Shown: positions 23,062-34,236 of the stretch, piece after piece
Position numbering within the stretch: the stretch's first letter is position 1
How the letters are laid out: every line of letters starts with the position of its first letter
Assembly: GCA_029204225.1 (NCBI GenBank)
Contig: MU835682.1
Coordinates: 1-37,241, forward strand
DNA: 37,241 nt
Reading direction: 5' to 3'
Origin: Diphasiastrum complanatum
Lineage: Eukaryota; Streptophyta; Lycopodiopsida; Lycopodiales; Lycopodiaceae
Notes under the pieces: generated by a model
Seen by the model: only the letters and a program-made list of their open reading frames with translations
What the model was told of the DNA's origin: nothing
Database searches by the model: none
Position numbers and translations under genes: made by a program

Positions 23062-23699
23062 TGTGAAGATTTTGTGAATCACCAAGATCCAAAATCATCT
23101 ATTAATCTTTAATTTAGAAAGACAACACAATTTACACCATTTGCAATATAGAAAATCAACATCTACTTAATGAAAGAGATGCAAACTCAACAAGATCATG
23201 ATCAAACATCAAACTTATGATAAAATGAAGTTGCTTTCCATACAAAAATAGCAAGTTACTGTATTTCACACATGTGGATCCGAATATTAACAAAACAATG
23301 CATTCTACACACAAGATTGCAAGATATCATCAATATAGTGCACCAATGGATAGATGAACCCAAGAGAACTCATGTATAAGCATGAAATGAGATGAGATAG
23401 AGAAGAATCATTTCTCCAACGAGTATACATCTATTTATAACAGGTCCATGCCTCATTAATGAGCTTGGTTTCCCTCCATAAAAACTTCTAGATCAAAAAC
23501 CCTACTACAATATGAACTAGATTCAATGTATCTAACATTCAAATTTGAATGTGTCCAAACTCGACCTTCTACTTTCCCTCACTTTCTAAAAGTGATAATC
23601 TCATAACGTTTATCTCTAAGTATGAAATGCATATTGGCCTAAGTTGCCAAATAATCAACATAGATCAAAATAGATCCAACTAGTTGACAATTTCTCACA
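23062..23699 (-). mobile_element. Complete 5' LTR of the minus-strand copia, 638 bp
   Basis: On the minus strand the LTR runs from TGTGAGAAATTGTC to ATCTTCACA and then directly into the primer site. The ends form a 5 bp inverted repeat, TGTGA/TCACA. A TATAAATAG box (about 23432-23440, minus strand) lies well inside, upstream of the probable transcription start. The sequence is unrelated to the LTR at 17413, so it is another copia family. The 3' LTR is missing on the left. Confidence 0.88.
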
Positions 23700-25561
23700 C
23701 TCTTATCACCTCGAATATCAAAATATAGGAAAATTATTATTCACATGAGCCATCAAATGACTTAGGATCACCTTCTACATTGTAGGGAGGAGGTTCTCAG
23801 ACAAGTAATACATGAGCCTAGACCTATTTGTTCAAGAGACGTCGTGTTAAGAAAATCTCAATCTTCAAATATATGAGTTTGAGGTTGCTTGCTTAGCTAA
23901 TCATGAAGTCAATCCTAGTAATGTGTTCATCTATTTTGAGGAAGAATGCCTTGGTGCATTAAAGGCCCGTTGAATTTCATAAATGCAAAACTTCAAATAA
24001 TGCCTTCTTTCAAAGGTATAGGAGAGAGCATGCGGATGAGGAGGAACTTCACAAGAATCAATCATTTAGATTAAAAACAAATTGATACGTACAAAGTGCC
24101 ATATAAGCAATTGAACGATCATTGTCAAAATTCATGTTCATTGAATAATTCACAAATGAGTTAAGTAGAGAGATGCAAAGAGGCACGTCGTTTGTGAGTA
24201 TGAATCCTTTGAGAATTTTGTGAATAAGGCATTACAAATTGAAAAAAAAAAATTAAGGAGGAAATATAGTCATAAAAGTTATAGATCTAGGAGGGCTTGT
24301 TCATCAAACTTTGAGGACACTATTTCTTCGTCATCATCTTTTAGCTCATTATTGACCTCATTATTAGGGGTGTAATTAATTTTCTAACCACTTGACCCAA
24401 CATGATTTAATTATTGTCTGTTGTATAAACTAATAACAATAGCGACAATTATAATAAAACAGAACAATATCATGCTACTACATTCCAACCACAACACACA
24501 TTGCAAAATATACACATTGCTTTAATGATAAATGTTTCAGAAATAATTCCATTCCATATTGTTCAATATACAGGTATTGTAAATGCTAACAACATATCTC
24601 TGAACAAACTCCGCCAATTGGGTCTTATGCAAGGAAAATTCTCCTTGTTGCCAACAGTTACAATAATTTAGAGTAAGTAGTTGCTAACAGAGTTAAGCTC
24701 TCACCCTTCACTTGAACCAACAAAAAGACAAGCACATTTCCAACAATATCTCCATCTTGGCCTCAATAGCTCTATTTATACAAAAACTCCATAATTGCCT
24801 GTAAACGAGCAACGTTCTACATACACACTTGTAATCTATTTCTCATGATTGCTTAAACTTTCGTAAATTACCGTCAATGTCTAAACTATGAACTTCAATG
24901 TGATGGTCCCGATGGTGACCTTACAACATAATTCACTAAATTACAAATATTCAACCAATATTTACATAACATGGCCTAAAACACAATGTGGCCTTCTAAT
25001 TACAAAATATCCTAACACTCATCGAACTCTTCGGATTCCTTAAATGATGAAAATGAAATGAAAGATGACATTACAAGCATAAGAAGAACTCAACAACATC
25101 CTGATCTCACAAAAAACAAATTAAGGGGGGGTATAAAGTGGAGGGAAAAAAAAGAAGAGGTAGAGTAGTCATTTTCTAAAATGCAACTACCTGGCAATGT
25201 GTTTGTAACTCAAAAATATTATCAAATTCATGGACAAGAAGAACAAACTGGTAGAGAATGTGCCAAGAAATATTGTTGTTATTGTGATATGTACAAGCAC
25301 TATACTAGAAAACGCATGCATATTAAAAACAAAGACCATTGATCTTTGTATAATACACCACAAGCCAACAAATCAAATCGATTGATGAATCGTAGTCATG
25401 GAAATTGGAACAATGGGGATGAAAATAAAAGTTGGGTTTCCTCATAAGGTTTGTTGTGTCTGAAATCCTCAAAAGTTGCTACTGTAACAAGAATCTTATA
25501 ACAAAGAGACATCTTCCAATTATACTATTTTGTGTTTGGAAAAGCCATGGTGTATTCTTCT

Positions 25562-25562
<1 letters not shown>
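23700..25562. other. No gene recognised; one degenerate zinc knuckle
   Basis: Nearly 1.9 kb of AT-rich sequence. Only 25256-25345 looks like protein: YCCYCDMYKHYTRKRM at 25271-25318 has the spacing CX2CX4HX4 followed by Arg (CGC) where a zinc knuckle would have Cys (TGC), and a TGA follows at 25346. It may be a last trace of a retroelement gag. All other frames are short. Confidence 0.4.

Positions 25563-25615
<53 letters not shown>
25563..25615 (+). repeat. (GA)n microsatellite, ~53 bp
   Basis: Uninterrupted AG run. Its flanks do not match the composite repeat. Confidence 0.97.
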
Positions 25616-25617
<2 letters not shown>

Positions 25618-26880
25618 TGTAGTGGTGAAAAAAAAATTTGTTGTAGTTGTCCAACAACTCAAACCTTACGATAGACTATGTACTTCTTCATAGCTTCATT
25701 ATTTCTTTGTTGATTCACACTAAACAGGCCGTACATATAACATATTGATTAGGTCTACACTAAATTAGAAAAATGACATGAGGTGTCTGAAAAGTCTAAT
25801 AAAGTGATTGCAATCCATTTACAATCCAAATTGGCCTACAAAAAATGTAGCTCTAATCCATAATGTCGTGGAGCGTGCCATGTAATGGCCATATTGCCCA
25901 ATGCACCTACTCTTAAACTTCAGTTGCCCCTTTGGCTTGGCTAAAATTTTTAGGCAAGTTCCTTACTAGGTAAAGTAGGCTTAGCCTGACATGTTTCATA
26001 TTAAAAAAACTCCTGCCGTAACATTTTTTTGTACTCATTATAGAAATTAGGTTACAAAATCTGCCTGTAGAAAAATCATACTAGTTTTTCAAATGTTGAT
26101 AGAAACATTGTATAGACGTCTTGTCTTGGCTTTGCTTACTTGTACATTGTGCCCATAAAAGCTTGGGCATGCAATTTGTGTTGAGGCCCAGGTGGAAGAC
26201 CATCAAGGGAGGCGTTTCTTGAGCTCAATCTTCCCACCACCCCCCACCCCCCCGCCCCTTTTATAGGACCTCCCCTTTCCAATCTTCTAAATGTGGTAGT
26301 CTTTCAAAGTTAGCCACCCTTTGGTAATTGCCACGAATGCAGCTTCCACCATACTAGATTAGCCCTTTTAACCTTTCAAAATTTTGAGCTTTGATTTTTT
26401 CAAATACTTATATATGTTTGTGTATCAAAGCAAGGGAGAGTGTTGCTTGTGTCTCAAGATTTCTGAGCTCTCTCTCCAAAAGTTTGGTCGTGTATTATGA
26501 ATCAGATTTATGATGCCAGGGGACGCCCAAAAAATGAGTGAAGGTTGAAGTTTGAAGGATGTTACCTCTTATCAAAATGAAGGGCTCTTTGTTGACAACT
26601 TTTCATTGTGAATTGGTTCGTGTATAAGTTAACGCTTCAAATAGAAATGTGAAGGTTTTAAGTTTTAACCTTCAACAATCTTCCCCAATGCTTTTGTGCG
26701 AATGTTTGGCAGAAGTTCTCGGTTCACCTTTTCACGTCGAGATATTGCATTTCATTTGACGTTTTGTTCACTTTCTTTTCTGTGAGACCATTAAATAGCA
26801 ACTTCCCATGGCGGAGGGCCTTAGTGGCACGGTTCAGTTTACGCCCGCCCACTTCGATGCGAGCCACGCGTCCTATCAAA
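25616..26880. other. No gene recognised; distal upstream region of the CRF gene
   Basis: It contains a C-rich run at 26234-26258 (ACCCCCCACCCCCCCGCCCC), whose minus strand is G-rich. No ORF with a coding pattern. The last few hundred bases become richer in G+C towards the gene. Confidence 0.5.
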
Positions 26881-27296
26881 CACGTGGAACATATTGAATG
26901 GTTGATCTAGTAAGATCTGGTGCGTCTGTGAATATCCAATGGTGGTGGGCTTGGAAAGCGTCGTGTCGGCGGGTTCGTAGCTGGTCACTAAGTCCCAAGA
27001 CCGCCAATGTCTGGCGGGGGACCACCGCGCAGTCACCGGGCCGGTCACTTTGGCCCCGCCACCCACCATCGGTAGCCTAATCTCTCGCTCTCCCTCTCCC
27101 TTCTCCCCCGGGACGCCATAATTAAGAGCTCATCACCGTTGGATTTTATTGCAGATGACCAGATCTTGCCACGTCTCCACAAATGAGGGTAGGAAAAAGT
27201 CCAAGGACAATCGTGCCACGTGGCAGAAATCCAAGTGAACGGGCGTAAAATATAACTGGCCAGTTAGATTTTCGCCAGGTGGCATATTTACACGTG
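26881..27296 (+). promoter_or_regulatory. Cluster of ACGT/G-box elements upstream of the CRF gene
   Basis: CACGTG occurs at 26881-26886, 27217-27222 and 27291-27296, and a CCACGTCT at 27169-27176. The middle one sits in a perfect 12 bp palindrome, TGCCACGTGGCA. Such G-boxes bind bZIP and bHLH factors and serve in abscisic acid, light or stress responses. A TATA-like AAAATATAAC lies at 27247-27256. The link to the gene 1.5 kb downstream is inferred from position only. Confidence 0.55.
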
Positions 27297-27407
27297 GATG
27301 TCGTCCGAGGGTCTTTACAGAAAACTCGTGGCAGAATCTGAACGTTAGTAGGAAAATCTAACGGTCGTGTGCTTCAAATCTCAGCGTGCTATTAATTTGA
27401 GCCCCTC

Positions 27408-27464
27408 GTGTGTGTGTGTGTGTGTGTGTCTGTCTGTCTGTGTCTCTCTCTCTCTCTCTCTCTC
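27408..27464 (+). repeat. (GT)n/(CT)n compound microsatellite
   Basis: GT repeats change to CTGT and then to CT. CT-rich runs are frequent around transcription starts and in 5' leaders of plant genes. Confidence 0.95.
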
Positions 27465-28806
27465 AAAATCTTTGGCGTGCTTTCTTTGGATCTCCTTTTC
27501 CTTCTTTTTTCGACTTTTTGCGATTCCTGTCAATAACTTCTCCCTTCCAGAGAATCCTTCTCCATCTACTTCGCAAATCTCTGTGCAGCTGGCCGTTCCG
27601 GCTTCCTAGATTCTATGTTTGTTTCTATTGCTGACCGATCCGAGCAGAGCAGAGCTTCATAAGCATGCATGGCAATCTATATCTATATCTATAATCTGGG
27701 TATGGAGACTTGGGCTTCTGGTTTTTGTGGCGGATATTCCAGATTTTGCTCTTAATTTTGATCCATTTATTTCCTTGTTGCCGTCTGGATCTCAGAATTT
27801 CAATTCTCTCCATCTTCGGCTATCTTATTTGTTTTTACTCGCACTTGCTTCGTCTCTTAACGGTCTTTTACATCTGTAATTTGTCAGTGGGCTTGTTCTC
27901 GGCGTCTTCCTTTGTGCTCCAATTCCCGCCATTCTTCTTCAGCTGATTGTGTTGTCATAGAATTGCTCCATGTTTGGATTTTCGTTGCTGCCTTCTCTGG
28001 CTTGGGGCAGTTTGTGGCCTCTCTTTCTTGTATGCAATGCGTATCCTTCATAATCCGTCCTGCCGAACTGCTACAGAAAGCTGTCTTAGAGCTTTATTTC
28101 CCTGAGCGCTCAATCTTTTATGTACTGAGTCCTGATTTGCGGGTCGTGTGTGCTTGTCGTTTTTGTTGTGGTATTGTCTATTAGCACTAATACGACTGGA
28201 ATTAACAGGTCAAGAAGAAGTTTGACTTGTCCTCTTACGGTGGTTAAAGCTGCTCTCCACTCTTGTCACGAGTGATCCTATCTTTGTTTTCGAATGAAGC
28301 TTTCATCCAGCAATTCTCAATTTTGTTGGTAGGCTTTCTGTTTTGAGGTGCTGAAGTCTTTCTGCAAACAGTGAGTGTGGTATACCTGCCTCTCCCTACT
28401 TTTTCTTTGCTAAACACTTTCCTAGTTGAGAACACAATATTACCTTATAGTCTTCTATCATTTCTGCCTATTTTTCTTCGTAACTAGTTACGAAAATCCA
28501 CGCGGATCGATCTATTTTCGTTATTCTAGTTCTTGCTTTATTTTTCTAGAATATTTATTCGAAGCAAGAGTCTGTTTGGTAAATTTGTTGCTTTCTTCCC
28601 TGGTTGGGAGACTAATCTAAAAAATACAAGATATCTAGTACAGTACAGTAAGTTTGAAAAGTGCAATCAATTCTTTTTTTTTAGGAACAAATTTTAAGCT
28701 GCTTGAAACACTTGTCAAAGAAAATTTTGTTCATATACTTTGTTCAAAACCACATCATCTTCGTGAGAATCGATTTTGCAAGCTGAATTGTACGAAGAGG
28801 CTCAGA
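27465..28806 (+). promoter_or_regulatory. Probable 5' leader of the CRF gene, perhaps with an intron
   Basis: This pyrimidine-rich stretch has several short ATG frames (for example 27619-27879) without coding character. A strong 3' splice site candidate, TTCTTTTTTTTTTAG, ends at 28684. After it no ATG occurs until 28807. Candidate donors include ACAG/GTCAAG at about 28210. If a leader intron ends at 28684, the short upstream frames would be removed from the mRNA at least in part. The real transcription start cannot be read from sequence alone. Confidence 0.4.
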
Positions 28807-30525
28807 ATGCCTAGCCCTCAGACGTATTCCAGACTATCGAAAGCTATATCAAGGGACTTTTTGAAACTTATAATGAAGCGAAAGATATCCAGGAAAGATC
28901 ATTTCACAACTTCCCAAGTCGACTGGAGTGGCCAAACTCCAAAAGTTTGCCCCAGAAAATTAAGAGTGATCTGCACTGATCCGGATGCCACGGATTCATC
29001 AAGCGACGATGATATTAGTCTCCCTGTTGGACGGCTTACCAAATCCACTCCCAGAAGACATGTACGCGAAATAAATATCCAGAAAGACACTGTTTGTTAT
29101 GCAACAGACAGTGAAGATGAAGTGGTTCTTCCCAAACAGGTTCATGGTAACACCGGTGGTGTATCTGTACCCTGTCATCTGCGCGCTCCTACGAAAATTT
29201 TTGTAAGAGATGCTGACGATAGCAGCTTTGCTGGAAAGCAATCTGCAAAGAAAGGTTTCATGGTTGGTGAAAAGAAATGCAGACAAGAACAACCGGCCTT
29301 AGGGTTGATTGCTTCTGAGATATCTGTCTCCTCAGTTGCTGCCAATCTGAAGACGGAAGGATGTGAAAGCTCAAACAGAAGGAAGTACAGAGGTGTGAGG
29401 CAGCGACCCTGGGGGAAATGGGCTGCGGAAATTAGAGATCCTACCAAGGGAGTGAGAATTTGGCTTGGAACTTACGATACTGCTGAGCAAGCTGCTGCAG
29501 CCTATGACACGGCAGCCAGAAAGCTGAGAGGTTTTGAGGCTCAAACAAATTTCCCTTCTCGGCAGACACGTTCCAATAAAGACCAGCCGCCCGTCTTGAA
29601 TGCTCCCTTTGAAGAACCAGTCTACAACGATCAGTCAGATCTGTGCTCAAATCAAAACTCTCAGGAGAACAGAGCAAAACCAGCTAGAAACGTACAGATT
29701 TCTGATAAAACTAAACAGGAAGACGCCTCTGTATGCATTAACAGTTTCACAGTAGACTCGCTATTCTGCCCATCTAGCACCGCAGAGCAATCTGGTGATG
29801 AAGAAACAAGTGTTCAGATTATGGCGGATGAGCCTCCCGTTACAAATCTGGATATAGATTCACTTCACAGCAGCACTGACTTTAGGAAATGCGTCCTAAA
29901 CACATTTTTGCCTTCTCCTTCTGCAGTAAGCTTATCATCGGCTGATTTTGTTTTTGAAACTGTTGATTATCCCGAAACTCCTTCGTTCCCTTTTCCTACT
30001 TCTGAGGGATCCGCAGCAACTACTAAACCGATAGGTTCTATGGTACCGCTTATATCCGAAATATATTGTAACTTGATTGGTGCAGAGACCAGTCAAGAGA
30101 GTTGCAAATATTCTGCTGGAGGTCAACCTTTTATTTCCAAATCTACGTTTTCTGAGCCAGATACCTATTGTCATCTTTTTCAAGATTGTGCTGGAGAATC
30201 AACAGAATGTCCAGCTCTGGACACTGGCGACTTCTTCACAGATTTGGATTCGATTGTGCCAACAGATTGGCACATACCACTCGAACTACCAGAAGTGTCC
30301 ACAGACATTATGGATGAGACTCAGATTTATGATGACAACGAGTTTTTCAAGGTACCTGGATCGAGTACATTTGCAAAGAGTCATGGATGTATGGATAATA
30401 TACAGTATATGAATTCCTTGAGATCGTCTCCAGATCTATTTTCAGATCATGACAATGATCTAGCTTGGCTAGATATTAGTGACAACCCTGATTCTCTTTC
30501 CATTCCAAGCATCATACCTGTGTGA
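28807..30525 (+). CDS. AP2/ERF transcription factor, CRF type (ERF group VI)
   Basis: A 572-residue nuclear DNA-binding protein, one exon in the window. Residues 50-90 ([20 protein letters not shown] ... RRHVREI) form the CRF domain found in cytokinin response factors, which mediates interactions among CRFs and with phosphotransfer proteins. Residues 193-250 are a complete AP2/ERF domain with [19 protein letters not shown] and [16 protein letters not shown]; it binds GCC-box-like DNA. Ala and Asp at the ERF-specific positions (WAAEIRD) support ERF rather than [12 protein letters not shown] (after residue 420) resembles the SP(T/V)SVL putative MAP kinase site of this group. The C-terminus is acidic ([14 protein letters not shown]), a likely activation region. 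Start: the frame stays open upstream to about 28654 but without ATG, so 28807 is the first Met; an upstream coding exon is possible. The length exceeds that of Arabidopsis CRFs (roughly 200-360). No lesion is seen. Confidence 0.92.
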   Translation: MPSPQTYSRLSKAISRDFLKLIMKRKISRKDHFTTSQVDWSGQTPKVCPRKLRVICTDPDATDSSSDDDISLPVGRLTKSTPRRHVREINIQKDTVCYATDSEDEVVLPKQVHGNTGGVSVPCHLRAPTKIFVRDADDSSFAGKQSAKKGFMVGEKKCRQEQPALGLIASEISVSSVAANLKTEGCESSNRRKYRGVRQRPWGKWAAEIRDPTKGVRIWLGTYDTAEQAAAAYDTAARKLRGFEAQTNFPSRQTRSNKDQPPVLNAPFEEPVYNDQSDLCSNQNSQENRAKPARNVQISDKTKQEDASVCINSFTVDSLFCPSSTAEQSGDEETSVQIMADEPPVTNLDIDSLHSSTDFRKCVLNTFLPSPSAVSLSSADFVFETVDYPETPSFPFPTSEGSAATTKPIGSMVPLISEIYCNLIGAETSQESCKYSAGGQPFISKSTFSEPDTYCHLFQDCAGESTECPALDTGDFFTDLDSIVPTDWHIPLELPEVSTDIMDETQIYDDNEFFKVPGSSTFAKSHGCMDNIQYMNSLRSSPDLFSDHDNDLAWLDISDNPDSLSIPSIIPV

Positions 30526-32403
30526 AGTTATCGCGCTTCGCCTATCAAGGAGCTTGTCAGAGCATGAATATGCAACTGGCTGTTCCTCTTTGCTGTCTTG
30601 ATCGATGGATAGAAACACGCTAATAAGTGCAATTGATATCAATTCTGCTTAAAAGTATTACTAGTCTCATTATGAGTGGGCTCATTATGATGAACCACTG
30701 ATTGTGCTGGATTCCAGTGCCCCCAGTTCAAATCTGTGTGTCATATGTTTGAAAAAGGCATGAGCCATCTATGTAGAGCTGAACCTCTTAGTCTGGAAAC
30801 GCCCATATCCACTTTTGTCCGAAAGACCCCAAGTTAGATCTGAGGGTGTTACTTTTTTCAAGTGAGTGTAAAGAATTCAGCCCGAAGTTGTAGATATAAT
30901 TCTTTTTGTACTCCATAGGGCCATATTTTGGCAGATGACTATTTTCGTGTAGATTGCAGTTGCGGGATGCAAAATGAGGTGTCTTTGCAGAAGCAGCAAA
31001 TATAATCTGATATTTGTACTTAAAATAACATCGATATCATTAATGCATCAGATAAGAAAGATACTACACCATGATCCATCTTTTGCAGTCCGATTGGGCT
31101 GTGTCAGATTAGTGTGAGTTTGATTAAGACTCTCATTTTTTATGCTGAATTATTACTTCTAATCTCGAATTGGTATTAGAAGCTCAAATTTTGAAGTGGA
31201 CTCAAATGTCGGATGTTGAATCCTTGAAAAGGCCTCTTCAGTTTGAGGACTCTAGTGTAAGAAATAATGCCACTTTTGAAATACTTGTAAGTTTCTATGG
31301 CCCATGATAGAAACGATGGTGAATGTGACTCGGTTGAATCTTCGAGTCATTTTGCTGGTGGTGATCAGCCTTAAATCTCGCCTCCAAACCCCTTTACACC
31401 GAAAGACTCTTGGAACATACTTATCCTACGACAAGGTTTTCTGAGCCCTTAGTCATGTGTAATTCGTCCTTTATGCAGGTGTTCTCCAACAATCTATGGA
31501 TGGTATATCATTGTGCAGGTATAAGTTGAAAGGGTATCCAACGGCAGCATATCACCATTTCAATAATAAAAAATATCATACCTTAGACACCGTAAGGAAT
31601 TCATATATAGATTATCCATGTAGATACTGACAAATACCTTGCAGATTTCTGAACTATTGATAACCGAAGGGGATGAAAAGTGTAATCCTTTTGCTTAACG
31701 GCAGTTGTATTTGAAATAACAAAACTATATAGAGTAGGAATCATTACACGTGCAATAGACAATCCTTCATATCTTATGGATTCATCTAAGAAAAATCACA
31801 GACTTTTAATTTCATGGAAAATGTTCTACAAGGCATTTTAGACAAATTTTGGGAGCATAAACTTCTTATCTCGTGAACATCACGAGGCATTAGAAAGGAG
31901 AGTGAGCTCACCTTTTTGTTGATACAACTTCTTCGGTTGTGTTCATTCCAAGGTTTGTGTTGCTACCTCTCAATTGCCAATGCACGAAGTGCCAAAAATT
32001 TAGTTTCATGGAGCTACAAGGGCTTCTTTAGTTGACAATTTGTGACGCTTCTTAATCTAGATCGACCCTTATATGAATTTTGAGGCTAGGAACAAAAAAC
32101 CAACATAAAATGCCACTTAGAATTTGTACACTATTTTGGAATGAATTTTGACATATACATGGCATTTTAGATGGCCATTAAAGTCCACAATAATGGAAAC
32201 TCATTGCATTTGCAATAAGTGGTGAGTTGGTAAGGTAAAACCTTGGTGCATTATTCATAGAAAAAATTAGTAGGTACATTGATGAAAAAGATATATACAC
32301 CCTGAAGGGGAAGTTCAAGCAAAAGTAAGCTCAAACAAGAGCGATGCTTGTACTAAATCTAAGATTAATCCAAATCCTACCATTAAAAATAAAAGTGTAA
32401 AAA
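30526..32403. other. 3' flank of the CRF gene; no other gene recognised
   Basis: The 3' untranslated region begins after TGA at 30523-30525. I see no single convincing polyadenylation signal; AATAATAAA near 31564 is far. The rest is AT-rich without ORF, LTR ends or hairpins I could define. Confidence 0.5.
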
Positions 32404-33600
32404 CTATGATGATGTCAGTGGGAGTCGTCTGCCAACTGACTGTAGCAGATCAGAAAAGTGAAGAGGTGGTGAGTCGGCTAATGAAGGGAGATGAGATGTA
32501 GTAGACCCAGCCACCGTCGCCCTTTGCAGGATTGATAGGGCCTGAGCACGTTGCAGGGCAATGGAAATATGTTGTTTGAAAGAAGCTACGAGAATAGAAC
32601 CAGGAATATCTTGACGCTCTGCCACCTGATGAGAACACATGCGAAGAGAATCCTCAAAAGTCAATGCAAGGTGCCATAAGTCTCAATTGCCAGGAATGAA
32701 AGAAAGCATCCATAGGGTGCCTATCAGAGTAGTTTTTTTCCTTCTCTTGTGCTGCCACGTCTGCCGCTTCACCTGGTGCGAAGGTAGAGCGAGGTAGTAG
32801 GTCACCACGTGTGGGAACACTGTCAACACGCCTGCGGGAAGAGTGGGACGCGGTAAAAGGAAGGACATGAGATTGCTCTCTGAGGACATGGAATCCTCCA
32901 TCTCTAGCTATAGCGGCCGTTGCATCTCTGACAACATCATGCGTAGCTGTGCGCTCACTCCTGGAAGGACAGCGGAGGAGGTGGATAGCAAGAGCATCAA
33001 TAGGGTGACCACAAACACACCTGGAGAGACCCAAGATCGAATGATGAGGTAGCCCTAAGCGAAGATGGAGAGCAGTGGTGAAGATGGTCGGAGACAACCG
33101 AAAGGAAGGAATAATAGGCCGAGCTGACAGCCAAGCCCCCGCACCTGGACCCGTACAAGAAAGAAGCCGAGCTCGATGGAACATCGAAGGAGTCTCAAAG
33201 AGCATGTTGGAAAGGGTTTGCTTGTACATGCGCTCCAAGAGGGTCTCTTGCAGGTGATTTGAGTTGAAAGTGAGGAGTTGCTCAAAAGGAGGAAGACAAG
33301 CTTGGGCAGAGAGGGGGAGTAGCTCTCGCGCAGCGCTGAGGAGGTGCTAGAAAGGCAGAGAACCGCTATCCACATGAGCAATGCAATCCGCCAAGAGAGG
33401 GCGAAAGCCAGAAAGGAACCGAGAAGACAAAGCAGGGGTGACAAGAGCCCAGCTCTCAAGAAAAGTTGCACCTCCACAAGAAATGGGTAACTAAGCCTGG
33501 TTCAGAGCTAAAAGGGTCTCCACACCATCCAAAGAACTCGGGCCCAAAAGGCAGCCAAAAACATCCATAACCTCTCCTTATGGTATTGAGTTCAACTCCA
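32404..33600 (-). pseudogene. C-terminal remnant of a plant LINE-type reverse transcriptase ORF
   Basis: On the minus strand the frame starting about 33600 reads GCLLGPSSLDGVETLLALNQ, a stop, then LPISCGGATFLESWALVTPA, then RARLLSCTGPGAGAWLSARP, LRLGLPHHSILGLSRCVCGH with PIDALAIHLLRC, and ATHDVVRDATAAIARDGGFH with VLREQSHVLP. The CxCG...D...HL..C....TH....D pattern is the C-terminal region downstream of RT in many uncharacterised plant reverse transcriptase proteins of non-LTR type. A frameshift near 32650 leads to a last piece with SFKQHISIALQRAQALSILQ. At least two in-frame TAG stops (near 33350 and 33495), both possible CAG decays. The RT catalytic part is absent; typical 5' truncated LINE remains. 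Confidence 0.75.
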
Positions 33601-33913
33601 TTGTGATGCACCAATGAGGGCACATAAGAGAAAAGCAAATATAGATCGACTACTCTCAATGACATTTATATCGCACAAAGAATTTTATCCAATTATTGGA
33701 CATGTTGGAGAATAGGGTGTACATACTTTTTTTAATGATTGGATATGTTGCAAAAGAGGGTGTACATCCTATTGATAATTATATAAGTGGAAGTATCCAT
33801 TGATCAATCTCATTGTAGAAAAATGGATATGCATGTAAGAAAGGATTCAGATATATTTACATTTGCATTACTTCTCTTGGATTACACCACCGTAGTGTGG
33901 ATGGATGAGATAA
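33601..33913. other. No gene; short sequence with LTR-like features
   Basis: It holds a diverged direct repeat, GGACATGTTGGAGAATAGGG and GGATATGTTGCAAAAGAGGG, each followed by TGTACAT. A TATATAAG box lies at about 33781. This could be a piece of an LTR, but there are no ends or primer site to support it. Confidence 0.3.
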
Positions 33914-33918
33914 TGTGA

Positions 33919-33971
<53 letters not shown>

Positions 33972-34015
33972 GAGGAGGAGGAGGAGGAGGAGGTAGAAGG
34001 GAATATTCTTAGTGA

Positions 34016-34063
<48 letters not shown>

Positions 34064-34082
34064 GAGGTAGAAGGGAATATTC
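33914..34082 (+). repeat. Duplicated block with (GA)n, (GGA)n and GGTAGAAGGGAATATTC
   Basis: Two units each consist of GTGAGTTGA, a (GA)n tract (33922-33973 with one interruption; 34019-34058) and GGAGGTAGAAGGGAATATTC. In the first unit a (GGA)n run (about 33973-33993) sits between. So the block is a tandem duplication with length variation in the simple repeats. Confidence 0.85.
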
Positions 34083-34094
34083 CCTTCTACCTCC
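34063..34094. other. Perfect 32 bp palindrome
   Basis: The half-site GGAGGTAGAAGGGAAT is followed without spacer by its exact reverse complement. The left half is part of the duplicated block at 33914-34082; the right half exists only here, so it may have arisen by inverted duplication. Confidence 0.95.
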
Positions 34095-34210
34095 AGAGGT
34101 TGGCTTTACTTCCGGAGGTGAAAAAAGTCAACCTTCAGAGACAAGCCAGCCTCTGGTGACAACCTCTTGCCAACAGGCAGTACCATGCCCAATCACATGA
34201 TGACACATAG

Positions 34211-34236
34211 GTCGGAGGTAGCACTCTACCTCCGAC
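34211..34236. other. Hairpin with 11 bp arms
   Basis: GTCGGAGGTAG and its reverse complement are separated by CACT. Flanking CACAT and ATGTG could lengthen the stem with a two-base bulge. GGAGGT/ACCTCC occurs repeatedly between 34060 and 34270. The rest of 34095-34690 shows no gene. Confidence 0.85.

Noticed and set aside
27619-27879. 86-codon ORF in the CRF leader as a separate gene
   Set aside because: Hydrophobic, without domain or codon pattern; overlapped by other chance frames. At most an upstream ORF.
28654-28806. CRF coding start at 28654
   Set aside because: The codon there is TTG, and a strong splice acceptor lies within this stretch. The first ATG in frame is 28807.
28899-30183. 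Minus-strand and alternative-frame ORFs across the CRF gene
   Set aside because: They are shadows of the long coding frame and contain no domain.
32843-33257. Plus-strand ORFs in the LINE remnant
   Set aside because: The minus strand carries the conserved CxCG...HL..C and TH....D motifs; the plus-strand frames are antisense shadows.
33704-33890. Solo LTR or miniature retrotransposon beginning TGTTGGAGAATAGGG
   Set aside because: A TATA box is present, but no defined right end, no primer site, no second copy in the window.
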